A stretch of 64,000 nt of DNA from Pseudoalteromonas sp. S16_S37 (GTDB lineage Bacteria > Pseudomonadota > Gammaproteobacteria > Enterobacterales > Alteromonadaceae), in NCBI RefSeq assembly GCF_014694405.1, contig NZ_JAAUWV010000002.1, forward strand, positions 1-64,000, read 5' to 3'. Positions 7,864 to 17,611 of the stretch are shown piece after piece. The notes under the pieces are model-generated. The model was not told the origin of the DNA, did not search any database, and worked only from the letters and a program-made list of their open reading frames with translations. Position 1 is the stretch's first letter; each line of letters starts with the position of its first letter. The position numbers and the translations under genes are program-made.

Positions 7864-9783
7864 TTAATTATCGTTCGTGAACAGCCATATCGACGCAGTA
7901 AAACACAACTTTTTAGGGACTTTTCTGGTATTCACCTGACCAACAGTAACCATCAATTTACCGCCAGTTAAGGATTGGCTGACCGATGCACCAGCGCCGA
8001 TATTATTGACCGTTTCGGCTTGTAAATTAGTCGGCTCAGCTTGCTCAATAATGCCAGTCAGCTCCGAGTGCACCCCCCCTAAATCACTGACACCTTCAAT
8101 CACTATGCGATACATGACAGACTGACCTTGCAGTGCTTGTGTGAGTGGCTCGACTTCAAATACCTGATCTCCTTTTTGCTGCCAGTTTTGATAAAGATAA
8201 AAGTCTCGTTCAACAACGCCCGATTGACTCGATAAGCTGGTTTGACTGCTCATGCTCTTGGCTGTAATTTCATCATCGCTCGTTAGGGCGTCAGTTAAAT
8301 TGAGCGTTTTAACCTGCAATTGACCCGTTGCGGTTATGTTATTGGCGTTAAAAGTATCAGCAGACACACTTTGAGCGGTGACATTGCCTGTCACGCTAGC
8401 ATTTGCGGCAACACTCAACCCTTGAGTAACCGTTACAGTTTTTGCAGTCAGTACCTCGCTGACGGTTAGATTCTGATCGACGCTAAGATAACCACTAACC
8501 GACAGATTATTTTTAACTGCCAGATCATCATTAAGCGTTGCATTACCAGTAAGTGTGAACCCCTTATCAACAATCAGCTTAGAGCCAACATCCAGTGTTG
8601 ATGTCAATCTCATGCTATTGGCAGTGACGGTATCGGATACCGTCAGTTGCATGAGCTGAGCATGGGCAGATGGTGCGCTAATGTTGCCACTGGCTAGCAA
8701 GTCTTTACCGCTAATATTCCCTGTCGCAGTGACTGTGCCAGTAACAGCTAAGTTGCCACTGTTTAAGGTGATATCGCCGCTTTGGATAGTCAAACTACCA
8801 TTATCCATATTCAGCGCGCCGTTATTGATCTGTAAATTACCAGCAGGGATACTGATCCCTTGTTTTGCTGTAAAGGTATCTGCGACTGAAAAGTTGCTGT
8901 TAATATTTAAATTAGCCGCATCTAACTGACCACTTACTGTAATGTTTTTTGCGCTAATGGTGCCACTGGTGACGTTTAAACTATCGCCGGTAATGGTGGC
9001 AGTTTGCGCACTTAACTCTCCATCTGTTTTAAGCTGTGTTTTGGCTTCTAGTTGATTGGTATATATTCCATCGCCAACTTTTAATGCGGCGGTTTTATCG
9101 TTCAGTGATGAGGTATCACCAACCTGTAGGTTTTGACTAACAGTCAGGGTTCCTGTTAATCCCAGTTGGTATGAATTATCGTTATCTATGTGCTGAATAG
9201 CGAATACATTGTTTACATCATAAATATTGATTCTGTCATCGTAATCAATATTGGCACTGCCTGTGGCCGAGTCACAAGTTAGCTTGCCAAGCACGACATA
9301 CGCTTTATCACCTGAAAAGGTTTTACTACTGGAAAAAACCACCTTTGGAATTTCAACTATTTCATATGGTTTGGGGCCTTTGTCTGGGTCGATAGCCCCC
9401 TCTTTTTCACCATAGGTCAGTGCAACATAAAAAGTACTGCCATATTCACTAGGCACTGTATGGGTTGTTTTTTCAGGAAAAAACAACCCTTTGCTCAGCG
9501 ACGTACCATTGATTTGCTCAGCTTCACATTGCGCGAACCCTGCGGTAATGGTCACCACCCATTGGCTTGCTTGGGTGCCATTATTGGTTATCGAGTTCTG
9601 AACCACGCTAAGTAATAATCCGTTAGCCACGCCAAAACTGTCATGTACATACTGATTGTGAAGACTCAACATTTGCATGCCATAATCTTGCTCAAGCGTA
9701 AAGTCACGACCTTGCAAAAAAAGACCATCGTAATAACTCAATCTCGTAAGGTAGCCTGCTGTATTGTTAGTATTATCTGCCAC
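7864..9783 (-). CDS. Baseplate-attached tail fibre with repetitive beta shaft
   Basis: Residues 1 to about 215 form a conserved eCIS/phage-baseplate module (YYDGLFLQGRDFTLEQDY, LHNQYVHDSFGVANGLLL). Residues about 215-520 are a long series of short beta repeats of the form 'LTVSGxLxAxxVTVT...', rich in N, T, S, A and V, with no Cys, resembling trimeric fibre shafts. A distinct globular tip follows (about 525-639). The simplest reading is a fibre whose N-terminus docks on the baseplate and whose tip contacts a target cell, equivalent in role to Afp13. The start is GTG, supported by GAGGA eight bases upstream. The repeats make this gene prone to length change by recombination. Confidence 0.75.
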   Translation of the reverse strand: MADNTNNTAGYLTRLSYYDGLFLQGRDFTLEQDYGMQMLSLHNQYVHDSFGVANGLLLSVVQNSITNNGTQASQWVVTITAGFAQCEAEQINGTSLSKGLFFPEKTTHTVPSEYGSTFYVALTYGEKEGAIDPDKGPKPYEIVEIPKVVFSSSKTFSGDKAYVVLGKLTCDSATGSANIDYDDRINIYDVNNVFAIQHIDNDNSYQLGLTGTLTVSQNLQVGDTSSLNDKTAALKVGDGIYTNQLEAKTQLKTDGELSAQTATITGDSLNVTSGTISAKNITVSGQLDAANLNINSNFSVADTFTAKQGISIPAGNLQINNGALNMDNGSLTIQSGDITLNSGNLAVTGTVTATGNISGKDLLASGNISAPSAHAQLMQLTVSDTVTANSMRLTSTLDVGSKLIVDKGFTLTGNATLNDDLAVKNNLSVSGYLSVDQNLTVSEVLTAKTVTVTQGLSVAANASVTGNVTAQSVSADTFNANNITATGQLQVKTLNLTDALTSDDEITAKSMSSQTSLSSQSGVVERDFYLYQNWQQKGDQVFEVEPLTQALQGQSVMYRIVIEGVSDLGGVHSELTGIIEQAEPTNLQAETVNNIGAGASVSQSLTGGKLMVTVGQVNTRKVPKKLCFTASIWLFTNDN

Positions 9784-9792
9784 GATTTTTCC

Positions 9793-10764
9793 TCATTCTT
9801 TATCTTCTTTCGTTGTTTTTTCAGTCGCGATTTGTTGTCTAAGAACCTGTTCACAGTTTTGCCAACTGTTGATGGTTCTGGTGATTTTTTTTGCCTCCAG
9901 CGATGTATTCACACCAACCGTACAGGTCCCTCTTGCGCCAACTTGCAAAGGAGTGGTGGTGTAATTTAGCTGGAATTGAGTCTGTACCGGCTTTTCTTCG
10001 TTTATCCAAAGAAATAAGTTAGTAACTCTGTTGAACAGCGAAAGCGCCCTTTTTTCGCCATGATAAGATGCCGACACAGTCAAATTAATGATAAAAAAGC
10101 TGCCGAGCATTTTTCCGCCAAGTACCATGTTGTTTTGTGCTAATTGTTCGGAAACAGTACCAAGGCGACCGGAGCAAAAATAAACGTCTTTATTATCAAT
10201 TTTCGGTTGACGATAAAAGCCAATGCCAAAGCTCCCCAAAATTTCAATCACCTGTGCGGGATAACCCGTTAAAATGCCAAATAAGGCTTCCATCCCTGAT
10301 TTGGTTGTACGGATACGATAAATTGGAATGATGTTTTTTATTATTTGCTTTTGTTGGTAGTAGCTCCAATCTTGTTGCGCGACAACACCTAAACAACGAG
10401 ACATCCAAGGGCCCAGCTCAGGAAATAAGCCGAGCGGAATGTTGTCTGGATCTGAATAAACAGAGGCATTGTCTATCATTCGCCCAAATGAAATCACCGT
10501 TTGTTTCGACTGTTCGTCCTGACTCTGTGTTCTCATGGCACTTTGAGAACCGTCTATTTGAGTAGGCAAATTTCCTTGAAAATGACTGCTCTGTAATGTG
10601 GACGATTGATTGCTGTCTTGCTCGATAACGACAGGTTCACTTTGAGTCAGCAAGGCCTCAAAAATATTCAGATAGCCAACTAAGGCCATGTTGACTTGCT
10701 CATCATCATAAGTCAGTGATGTAGGTAATAGTTTCAAATAGCTCGACAGTAAATCAGCGTTCAT
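9793..10764 (-). CDS. Phage tail protein, P2 gpI-like (eCIS baseplate)
   Basis: The segment PLGLFPELGPWMSRC, then DWSYYQQKQIIKNIIPIYRIRTT and KSGMEALFGILTGY is the conserved block of the gpI / TIGR02242 family, which in phages sits at the baseplate periphery and links wedges to fibres. The first 90 residues and the C-terminal 130 are less conserved; the C-terminal half is beta-rich. Its gene overlaps the upstream gpJ-like gene by 11 bases and precedes the fibre gene, consistent with a role in fibre attachment. Confidence 0.82.
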   Translation of the reverse strand: MNADLLSSYLKLLPTSLTYDDEQVNMALVGYLNIFEALLTQSEPVVIEQDSNQSSTLQSSHFQGNLPTQIDGSQSAMRTQSQDEQSKQTVISFGRMIDNASVYSDPDNIPLGLFPELGPWMSRCLGVVAQQDWSYYQQKQIIKNIIPIYRIRTTKSGMEALFGILTGYPAQVIEILGSFGIGFYRQPKIDNKDVYFCSGRLGTVSEQLAQNNMVLGGKMLGSFFIINLTVSASYHGEKRALSLFNRVTNLFLWINEEKPVQTQFQLNYTTTPLQVGARGTCTVGVNTSLEAKKITRTINSWQNCEQVLRQQIATEKTTKEDKE

Positions 10765-12262
10765 GGTGTTGACCTGTCAGTTGCAATCGCGAATAGACGA
10801 TTTGGCTTTTACCAACCAGTTCCTGAATAATAAGAAAGCTAAAAGGCACATTTTGCCCTACGACTAAGTGACTGTTCTGCACCTCAGTTAGCGATTTACT
10901 GGAGCTTTGCGGGTCTTGTTGAGCGGCTTTTTCGCTGGCTTGTTGCGATATTGCATCGACCGCTTTTTGTAGTGACTGCAATGAATCAAGTGCTGCACGA
11001 GTTGCAGCTAATTTGGCCTCCAGCTTTTGCTGCTCGCTGGCTTGTGTTGCGGCTGAACCTTGTGCAAATAGGGTTAACTGCGTGGTCGCAGCTTCAAGCG
11101 TTTTAGTGGTCTCTTTGACCATCTCGGATAAATTACGCTGCAACGATGCAAAGTCACTGGGTTTAACCAAAATGGCCCATGGCCCAAAATGAGAGTCTTT
11201 ATCTATATCAGTACCTGTAGTTGAAGACACGGCAGGAGAAGACTTGTAGTAAATCTGCAGCCCTCCTTTGGGTATCTCATGATTTGGTGTTTGCTGCTCA
11301 CGCCTGACTAAAACAACATAATCATAGAGCTGCACATTGGTTACGCCAGCTACGCCATTTACCTCTCCTATCAGCCTAACAAGATCTGAGCTGACAAGAG
11401 AATCTCCCAGTGGCCAACCCGTATTATATCGACCGCCGGTAAATGCATTCACGTAACTTGCAACACGCTCATCAATGGCTGTTGTCACTGTGCTTGGCTG
11501 GCTTGAACTGATAAAAACTAAACTCACCGCCAAATCAACATTGGTATTATCTACCTGTCGCACTGATAGTAGTGTGCCCACAGGCCTTCGCGGCACAATA
11601 AAACGCTTGATAGCCATTAACATAGGCTCGATGGCAGGTTCAAATGGCTTGGCTTGCGCATTGCTTTCTCGCTCTTTTGGATCTGGCGCAGTATTGACTA
11701 TGACCTCAATGCGCTTGACCTCTGCGTCAGATTCAATGGCGACTTCGGCATTAACAAAGATACGTCTTAGCTGTTGTAAATGACTTAAACTCTGCTGGCG
11801 ATAGCGGATTTGCGGATTAAAAGGTATGCCCAACTGGCGAGCACATTCAATGTAGTAGGCCTCCAATGAAAGCGCATAGTAATCAACTTCTGCGATCACT
11901 CGGTTACTTGTGCTCCAATAGGCTTGGACCTTAGATGTGATGGTTGCCAGTCCCTCGCTAGTTTGGGGGGTCGGCCAATTTTTTAATTCGTCTAATAACT
12001 CCCTGTGCAGGCGGTCTTCGGGTTCATAAGCATGCTCACCGGCAACTAACTTTAAGTAGTTTTTGTAGCTTTCATCGGAAATATTGTTTGCCCGATATAG
12101 TAACGACTGACTGATCCAGCTCAACATTTCTAATATGGCTATCCCAGGATCAGACGGATTGAAGTCTGTCCATTGACCACTATATTGAGGTATCGAACGT
12201 ACCAGATTATCCACCAGCTGTTGGTACGTCAGGTCATCAAGATTTGGAATGTCTATATTCAT
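10754..12262 (-). CDS. Baseplate wedge protein, gpJ-like (smaller, Afp12-like)
   Basis: Starts MNIDIPNLDDLTYQQL, then WTDFNPSDPGIAILEMLSW, the signature opening of gpJ/T4 gp6-like eCIS baseplate proteins. The middle part carries RRPVGTLLSV, then a DLAVSLVF strand and YNTGWPLGDSLVSSDL, the ring-forming region. The C-terminal part (about 370-470) is a long Gln/Ala-rich coiled coil (EQQKLEAKLAATRAALDSL), longer than in simple gpJ proteins. It sits directly downstream of the larger gpJ-like protein, so the two probably form the hetero-wedge, as Afp11 and Afp12 do. Confidence 0.87.
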   Translation of the reverse strand: MNIDIPNLDDLTYQQLVDNLVRSIPQYSGQWTDFNPSDPGIAILEMLSWISQSLLYRANNISDESYKNYLKLVAGEHAYEPEDRLHRELLDELKNWPTPQTSEGLATITSKVQAYWSTSNRVIAEVDYYALSLEAYYIECARQLGIPFNPQIRYRQQSLSHLQQLRRIFVNAEVAIESDAEVKRIEVIVNTAPDPKERESNAQAKPFEPAIEPMLMAIKRFIVPRRPVGTLLSVRQVDNTNVDLAVSLVFISSSQPSTVTTAIDERVASYVNAFTGGRYNTGWPLGDSLVSSDLVRLIGEVNGVAGVTNVQLYDYVVLVRREQQTPNHEIPKGGLQIYYKSSPAVSSTTGTDIDKDSHFGPWAILVKPSDFASLQRNLSEMVKETTKTLEAATTQLTLFAQGSAATQASEQQKLEAKLAATRAALDSLQSLQKAVDAISQQASEKAAQQDPQSSSKSLTEVQNSHLVVGQNVPFSFLIIQELVGKSQIVYSRLQLTGQHHER

Positions 12263-12286
12263 TAACTGTCCTGCCAGTAAATCCGA

Positions 12287-15200
12287 TTAAAAGGTGATTT
12301 TAATTTCACCGGGTAAGGGTAAAGATCTTTCACCAAGGTGAACTTGAGTAAACGAGCCACTGCCCAACTCATCTGTTGAGCTGTCAGCTTCCAGCATGTG
12401 CGCGTCACCGTCCTGCTCTAACGCATTTGTTTTGTCCAAATGATTTGTAGGATCTGAGCTGCCTTCACTATCAAGCAGTCCGGTAAGTGCAGAGACACTC
12501 GCAACACTCGCAACCCCTGCGGTATTGAGGATTTCGACGACCCCGTCAACATTGCGGATCACATTACTGACTTGTGAAGAGAAAATGACCGCGCCAAAGT
12601 CCCACCCTTGATGATCTACTTGCCCAATCACAGGGTCCAAAAACTGCTGCAAAGCCGCAATAACAGCTGAACGGACCGAAGCCTGAGTATAATCAGGATC
12701 GATGGTTAACTTGGCGGAAACGGTGATTAGGGTATAGTTGGGCGCGCGGATGATAATTTGATTTTTTAATGTCGGTAATGCCCTTTGCTGCAAGTAATTA
12801 GCAACTTTTTGACTGAGATCTGCACCAGGGTAATAGCTGCCATATAAGCTATCGGGCACAATTATGATTTCAATTAAATGTGGCGTACTCTCTTCCTGAT
12901 AGCATTTGGCTCGTGCTACCAAATTAGTGGATTGCATCGCCAAAAATTGAAAATCATCCAAGGTCACAGCACGGTCTCGAGTTTGTATCACCTGTGGTGC
13001 TCGGGCAAGAAAGTCACAAGTGGGCTCTTGAACTTGTTTGCCAATCGCTGCCTCATAATTATTCACAGCACTGACATTGGGCAAGTGCTTAAGTAATTTG
13101 GTTAGTTCGCCAGCATCAGGCATTACCAGACCACTATTGCTGCGCTGATACCAACGAGCAACAATATTGTTCTTTAGTGCAGGTGGGATCATGCCTCTCA
13201 CGCCATCACCAAAGGTGATAGTGCCTGTGTAGGGGTCTATCATGTAATGTCTGGATTTAGGCCCTGATAATTGCAATGAAGGCACGGCTGCCCAGCGAAC
13301 CCATATCTCTTTAATACCATTATTAACGACTTCTCGAATGGCCTCTTTACCAGATTCAAGTTCGATCATTTTGACCTGCTCAGGGACGGGCCAAGTCATC
13401 TCGCGTACTTCTATTTGCTGACCGGGGTAAACCAGACTTGGGGTGATCTGAAATTGTTGATTTTCTGTTTGATTACTTGTACCCAATACCTGATTAATAT
13501 GTGTGGTATAGTCTTCTGCCCACACTGAATTGGGATAAATTCCTTTAACCTGTATTCCTTCCAATAGCTCGCTCTGCTCAGACTGATTTTTGTCTTTTTC
13601 CTGCGGCTCAGGTGTCGGTACCGTCACTAACGATGAGGTATTTTTTTTCTGGTTATCAAATTGTTCAATAAACTTGGTTCGTCTGAGACGTACCCAAAAC
13701 ATCGCAGAAGTGCCTGAAAATAAAGTATTCTTTTTTGCCGCAGGTACATTACGCTGTTCAGCCAACTCCTGATCTGGGAGGTGCCAAGCAATCATGCCAC
13801 TACGGGTGAGGTTTTCCGTTTGATCAACATCCAACGGAAGCGTTTGCCACCCCTCGTCACTGTAATATTGATAACCTACACCATAGTCATTCTTACCGGA
13901 TGTTTGCTTAGAAGGGTTGGGTATTGCAAAAGAGAAATAGCCATTCCACTTAAGCTGACTGACATCTCCCTGAAACCCTAAAAAGAAACTTGGATCGCCA
14001 CTGATTGCGTAAAACGGAAAGAATGGTAACGGTAGGTCTTGCCTTGTTTGAAAGTTGTTCTCACTGATATTGTGTTCAATTGTTCCATTTGTCTTCGTAT
14101 ATTGCAGCGTCAACGCACTCATATAAGGTGCGACACAATTTTTTTTACTGCCGATGACCCACCCCTGCTCGGCTAAATAAGTCAGTATTTTTTGCCACGT
14201 GATCTCATCGTCGAGATACTTTTGCATATTTTCATCGAGCGATGGATTAATGCTGTCCAAACCCGAGTAGTCGAGTACCTTTGACCTTGGCTTTACTTGA
14301 ACTGGAGACTTATAGTCAAATAGTGAGTCAACAGATGAGCCCATCAACTTCTCTATAATTGCTTTGGCACCAATATCAAACAAACCAAGCAAGCCTCCTG
14401 GCAGCCAAATAGATTCGTCTTTATGCTTAAAATCTCCCAAAGCCATCAGCTCTTTTAGCTTAAACTCACTTTCATTGGGGATCACACTGTCCTGCCAGTG
14501 TGTCGCGAGTTGCTCTAGCTTACCTGCTATGGCTTGTTGCAGCTGCTTCTGTTGCTCTAAATCCAGTGGCGTAAGTGTGTAACGATCACCGTAGTCACCA
14601 TCGATTATCTGAACTCGGATCCAACGACTCACCACATCATTTATTTTTGCCAATCCGATATTAGGGCAAGTGAAGTTAATTTCAACTTCAGCTTCTTCAA
14701 TACCCGGTAAGTCAAAATTAAACACGGTGCCGTTGGGAAGAGTCTGCCAAACTTCTTGTTTATTTTTCGTGTCGCGATACTTTATCCAGTTGTATTGTGG
14801 TAACGGCTGCCATTGCAAGCCATCAAAAAATTGCCATGCTAATTGTAAGGCTTTGCTCGGAACACCCGGATTGATTAACAAGTTTAGTGTGACATCAAAA
14901 CCTTGTTTGAACGCTTCTTGACTAGCAAAGTAAAACACGTCTTTGGGGGCTGGGTTGTTGCCAAATACATAGAAGCCTTTTTTGGCACTGACTTGACTAC
15001 TATTGACAAACAAACCATCCCACGGAACATTCTGAGCACTCAAACTAAACTGCAGGTCGGTTATCTGACCAATCATAGGCATTTGTGGGCCAAGTGGCCC
15101 TGACTCGACATCTGTTTTTTGGCCACTCTCTGCGCTTGGCATATCGAGAGTATGAGCACTATTTGGAAGGGTACTGGGTTGCCATATTTTAGCCTCTGAC

Positions 15201-16096
15201 TTAGCCAAAGTGGAGGCTTCAAGCGTCCAGATAAGATAATGAGCAGTTTGCTCAGCAATCGTACCTGAGTACAAAACTAACTCGTTAAATGTCACCGAAA
15301 GTTCATTCCCCTGCCATGCCAAAGTGGGTTTTAGCTCAACCTGCTGCCCTTTATCATCAAAACCAAACCAGCGGAAAAAAGCCTCGGTTTCTTTATTGCG
15401 CTCACCAGTTTCCCCCTGCTCGGGGTGCACTTGATCAAATTGGATACGCAAAACTAACTGTGCAGCAGTTTGATAATCAAAGTAGGAACTGCTGAACATC
15501 ATTGCATGGCGCAAATATTCAAGGTTAGGAGTCGGCTTGCCATCTGTATTTATGTGATTTGAACCAAGAATATTAAAGTTCTGCTGCTTGCCCACCACAG
15601 TGCTTGTAAGGTCAAGCGTAGAATCAGAACTGGGATCAACAGCATAGGCAGCAACTAAAGCCAAATTGCTAGCACGCAGTGGCTCTATTGTCTCATACAC
15701 TATTTTTTGATCTTTGGCCGACGCAACCTGTACACCAGAAGGAATCAATATGGGATCTTGCACCGACTTATCGAGGCTGAAAGACAACAATACCTGTGCC
15801 GGCTTGGGAAGCTGCATAGTCAACCCAAGAAATTGATAAAAACTAAGCAACTGCTTTTGCGGTAATTGGTTTATTCGTCTAGATATTGTGTCGCACAGTT
15901 GGGTAAATAGTTTTAGTAACACAATGCCAAGATCTTGCTCATCGAGCTCCGCTTGATGAACGTTAAGCCATTCAGGGCAATAAATACGTGCTAAAGCAAG
16001 AGCCTGATGATAAACATCTTCACTACTTCTAGGGTCGACTTTGCCTAATTGATAGCTCGGCTGTTCTGCGTCTAGTGCCTCTTGTACCTGGGTCAC
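12287..16096 (-). CDS. Large baseplate wedge protein, gpJ-like (Afp11-like), 1269 aa
   Basis: The largest protein of the locus. The N-terminus contains WLNVHQAELDEQDLGIVLL and the C-terminal 350 residues the baseplate J core: TGTITFGDGVRGMIPP, then RAVTLDDFQFLAMQST, and QGWDFGAVIFSSQVSNVI. Family members are often 650-1300 residues, so this one is at the top of the range, with extra beta-rich insertions between about 350 and 850. It starts with GTG inside a GTGA overlap with the gp25-like gene, so translation is coupled. The last 70 residues are acidic and low in complexity. Confidence 0.9.
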   Translation of the reverse strand: MTQVQEALDAEQPSYQLGKVDPRSSEDVYHQALALARIYCPEWLNVHQAELDEQDLGIVLLKLFTQLCDTISRRINQLPQKQLLSFYQFLGLTMQLPKPAQVLLSFSLDKSVQDPILIPSGVQVASAKDQKIVYETIEPLRASNLALVAAYAVDPSSDSTLDLTSTVVGKQQNFNILGSNHINTDGKPTPNLEYLRHAMMFSSSYFDYQTAAQLVLRIQFDQVHPEQGETGERNKETEAFFRWFGFDDKGQQVELKPTLAWQGNELSVTFNELVLYSGTIAEQTAHYLIWTLEASTLAKSEAKIWQPSTLPNSAHTLDMPSAESGQKTDVESGPLGPQMPMIGQITDLQFSLSAQNVPWDGLFVNSSQVSAKKGFYVFGNNPAPKDVFYFASQEAFKQGFDVTLNLLINPGVPSKALQLAWQFFDGLQWQPLPQYNWIKYRDTKNKQEVWQTLPNGTVFNFDLPGIEEAEVEINFTCPNIGLAKINDVVSRWIRVQIIDGDYGDRYTLTPLDLEQQKQLQQAIAGKLEQLATHWQDSVIPNESEFKLKELMALGDFKHKDESIWLPGGLLGLFDIGAKAIIEKLMGSSVDSLFDYKSPVQVKPRSKVLDYSGLDSINPSLDENMQKYLDDEITWQKILTYLAEQGWVIGSKKNCVAPYMSALTLQYTKTNGTIEHNISENNFQTRQDLPLPFFPFYAISGDPSFFLGFQGDVSQLKWNGYFSFAIPNPSKQTSGKNDYGVGYQYYSDEGWQTLPLDVDQTENLTRSGMIAWHLPDQELAEQRNVPAAKKNTLFSGTSAMFWVRLRRTKFIEQFDNQKKNTSSLVTVPTPEPQEKDKNQSEQSELLEGIQVKGIYPNSVWAEDYTTHINQVLGTSNQTENQQFQITPSLVYPGQQIEVREMTWPVPEQVKMIELESGKEAIREVVNNGIKEIWVRWAAVPSLQLSGPKSRHYMIDPYTGTITFGDGVRGMIPPALKNNIVARWYQRSNSGLVMPDAGELTKLLKHLPNVSAVNNYEAAIGKQVQEPTCDFLARAPQVIQTRDRAVTLDDFQFLAMQSTNLVARAKCYQEESTPHLIEIIIVPDSLYGSYYPGADLSQKVANYLQQRALPTLKNQIIIRAPNYTLITVSAKLTIDPDYTQASVRSAVIAALQQFLDPVIGQVDHQGWDFGAVIFSSQVSNVIRNVDGVVEILNTAGVASVASVSALTGLLDSEGSSDPTNHLDKTNALEQDGDAHMLEADSSTDELGSGSFTQVHLGERSLPLPGEIKITF

Positions 16097-16488
16097 GCTT
16101 GATTACCTTGTAAGTAAAACGGATAAACCAGGTTTCTTGATGAGTTAATCGCTTTTACTTTATATTCCAAATGGATATTCAATTGGTTTCGATTACTCAA
16201 GTCGGTAACCGCTTTCACCGTCAATACTTCGATTCTCGGTTCAAACTTATCCAAAGCTTCACGTACCATAAATTCAAACTCAGTTGCCGTGGCATTATTA
16301 TTAGCAGCAAATACCAGCTCGTTAATGCCACACCCATAATCGGGCCGCATTAAACGCTCACCTTTGCGCGTCGCCAATATCTGTACAATTGATTGCTCAA
16401 CTAATTCATCACCGTCAGCTTGTTGCGCTTGTCCATATTTGAATGAAAAAGGAAAAGCAAAGCCCCTTCCTAAAAAGCTCTGATCCAT
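16093..16488 (-). CDS. Baseplate wedge protein GPW/gp25 (Afp9-like)
   Basis: Sheath-initiating wedge subunit. Motifs: FLGRGFAFPFSF at the start, SIVQILATRKGERLMRPDYGCGI, and EFMVREALDKFEPRIEV, which cover the whole gp25 fold (about 131 residues). I place the start at the ATG preceded by GGAGAG six bases away rather than at a TTG four codons earlier. The RBS overlaps the end of the PAAR gene, so the two are coupled. In T4 and eCIS particles gp25 links the baseplate wedge to the first sheath ring. Confidence 0.92.
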   Translation of the reverse strand: MDQSFLGRGFAFPFSFKYGQAQQADGDELVEQSIVQILATRKGERLMRPDYGCGINELVFAANNNATATEFEFMVREALDKFEPRIEVLTVKAVTDLSNRNQLNIHLEYKVKAINSSRNLVYPFYLQGNQA

Positions 16489-16489
16489 A

Positions 16490-16885
16490 TTACTCTCCAA
16501 TCAACACATTACTGATCGCAACAACCGTACCCACAGGTAAATCAGTTGGATCGTTACATGTCAGTGCAATATCCGCTGTTCGGGCAGCCATTTTACCGTT
16601 GATAAACACTGTCGCACTGCCGGTTATAATCTCTCCTTTGTTGCTCGGTGGTTTTTCAAAAGGGCCTCCCATCGGTATGTGTGGTGGAAGGTTATTGGCG
16701 ACTGAGCCAACGGTGGCCGCAGGTAAGCCATTTATCTTAACGTCTGGGCTGAGCTTTTGATTAAGGATGCCATTAAAAGGATTTGGTAATGGCGTCGGTA
16801 TAGGCCCCCCAGGAGAGGGGATCATCACAATATGAATATCAACGGCAATTACTTTATCACCCTCTTTAGCTGCTGGCATCCCCAT
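16490..16885 (-). CDS. PAAR-repeat spike tip protein (Afp10-like)
   Basis: Small conical tip that sharpens the spike. Motifs: MGMPAAKEGDKV, GPIPTPLPNPF, then INGLPAATVGSVA and GEIITGSATVFINGKMAARTAD, the regular PAAR pattern with His and Cys candidates for metal binding near the tip (HIVMIP, CND). About 131 residues, somewhat longer than the 95-residue minimal form, but with no toxin extension. It lies between the gpV-like spike and gp25 genes, as in Afp and PVC. Confidence 0.9.
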   Translation of the reverse strand: MGMPAAKEGDKVIAVDIHIVMIPSPGGPIPTPLPNPFNGILNQKLSPDVKINGLPAATVGSVANNLPPHIPMGGPFEKPPSNKGEIITGSATVFINGKMAARTADIALTCNDPTDLPVGTVVAISNVLIGE

Positions 16886-16904
16886 GGTTATGTCTCCCTA
16901 TTCA

Positions 16905-17582
16905 TTAGTTGAGATTTATCGTAATGCCTTTAACGGATACGCTGGCACCAGACTTGATACTCGTCGTAGCACCTGACTCGCTCGAGAAGGAATTTTCGGC
17001 TTTGATCTTTACCTCTGCCCCATTGAGTGACACAGCATTACTAGCATTAAGCTTAATGTCTTGTGCATTGATGGCGACGGTTCCTTTAGTTGCGCTCAAA
17101 TTGATGTCCTGATCGGTGCTGATACTAATGGTGTTGTCTTTGGTTGCAATGACGATTTTGTTGTTGCCTGTTTTATCTATGATCTCTACAGTTTCTTGCG
17201 AGTCTTTGTCATTAAAGCGGATCACCGAACCACTGCGCGAGCGGATCTCACGAATGTTATTCTCACCGTCTTCATTATTTTGTGGTGGCGTATCCACTCC
17301 GTTGTACAAAGCCCCAATAACATAAGGGCAATTGATATTGCCAAATGCAAACGCGACTAACACTTCATCGCCAACTTCAGGCAAGAAATAGCCACCGCGA
17401 TCTTTGCCCGCCATAAAACTCACCATTCGTATCCAGTCTGATTCAAGGTTGTTATCTAGCATCGGATAACTGACCTTGATCCGTGCCAAATTTTGCGGAT
17501 CTTGATTGTTGGTAACGAGCGCTATTACCACGCCTTGTATCAAAGAAGAGCCACTAGTTTGAGCGTCGAGTAATTCATCCAT
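16905..17582 (-). CDS. gpV/gp5-like central spike protein
   Basis: Residues about 15-100 form the OB-fold of the phage baseplate V family (GVVIALVTNNQDPQNLARIKV, DWIRMVSF, YFLPEVGDEVLVAF, YVIGALYNG). The rest is a regular beta-helix (repeating 'kgtvaInAqdIklnAsnavsLnG' units) that would form the needle. In Afp8 or VgrG the hub and spike are fused; here the hub is a separate gene just upstream, giving a split arrangement. There is no C-terminal effector extension. Confidence 0.9.
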   Translation of the reverse strand: MDELLDAQTSGSSLIQGVVIALVTNNQDPQNLARIKVSYPMLDNNLESDWIRMVSFMAGKDRGGYFLPEVGDEVLVAFAFGNINCPYVIGALYNGVDTPPQNNEDGENNIREIRSRSGSVIRFNDKDSQETVEIIDKTGNNKIVIATKDNTISISTDQDINLSATKGTVAINAQDIKLNASNAVSLNGAEVKIKAENSFSSESGATTSIKSGASVSVKGITINLN

Positions 17583-17611
17583 AGTCTTATCATCATTCTT
17601 ATAGACAGCGG

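Noticed and set aside
8681-8929. Plus-strand frame opposite the fibre gene, hydrophobic and Leu/Pro-rich
   Set aside because: It is the antisense of the regular fibre repeats, whose periodic composition leaves the opposite frame open.
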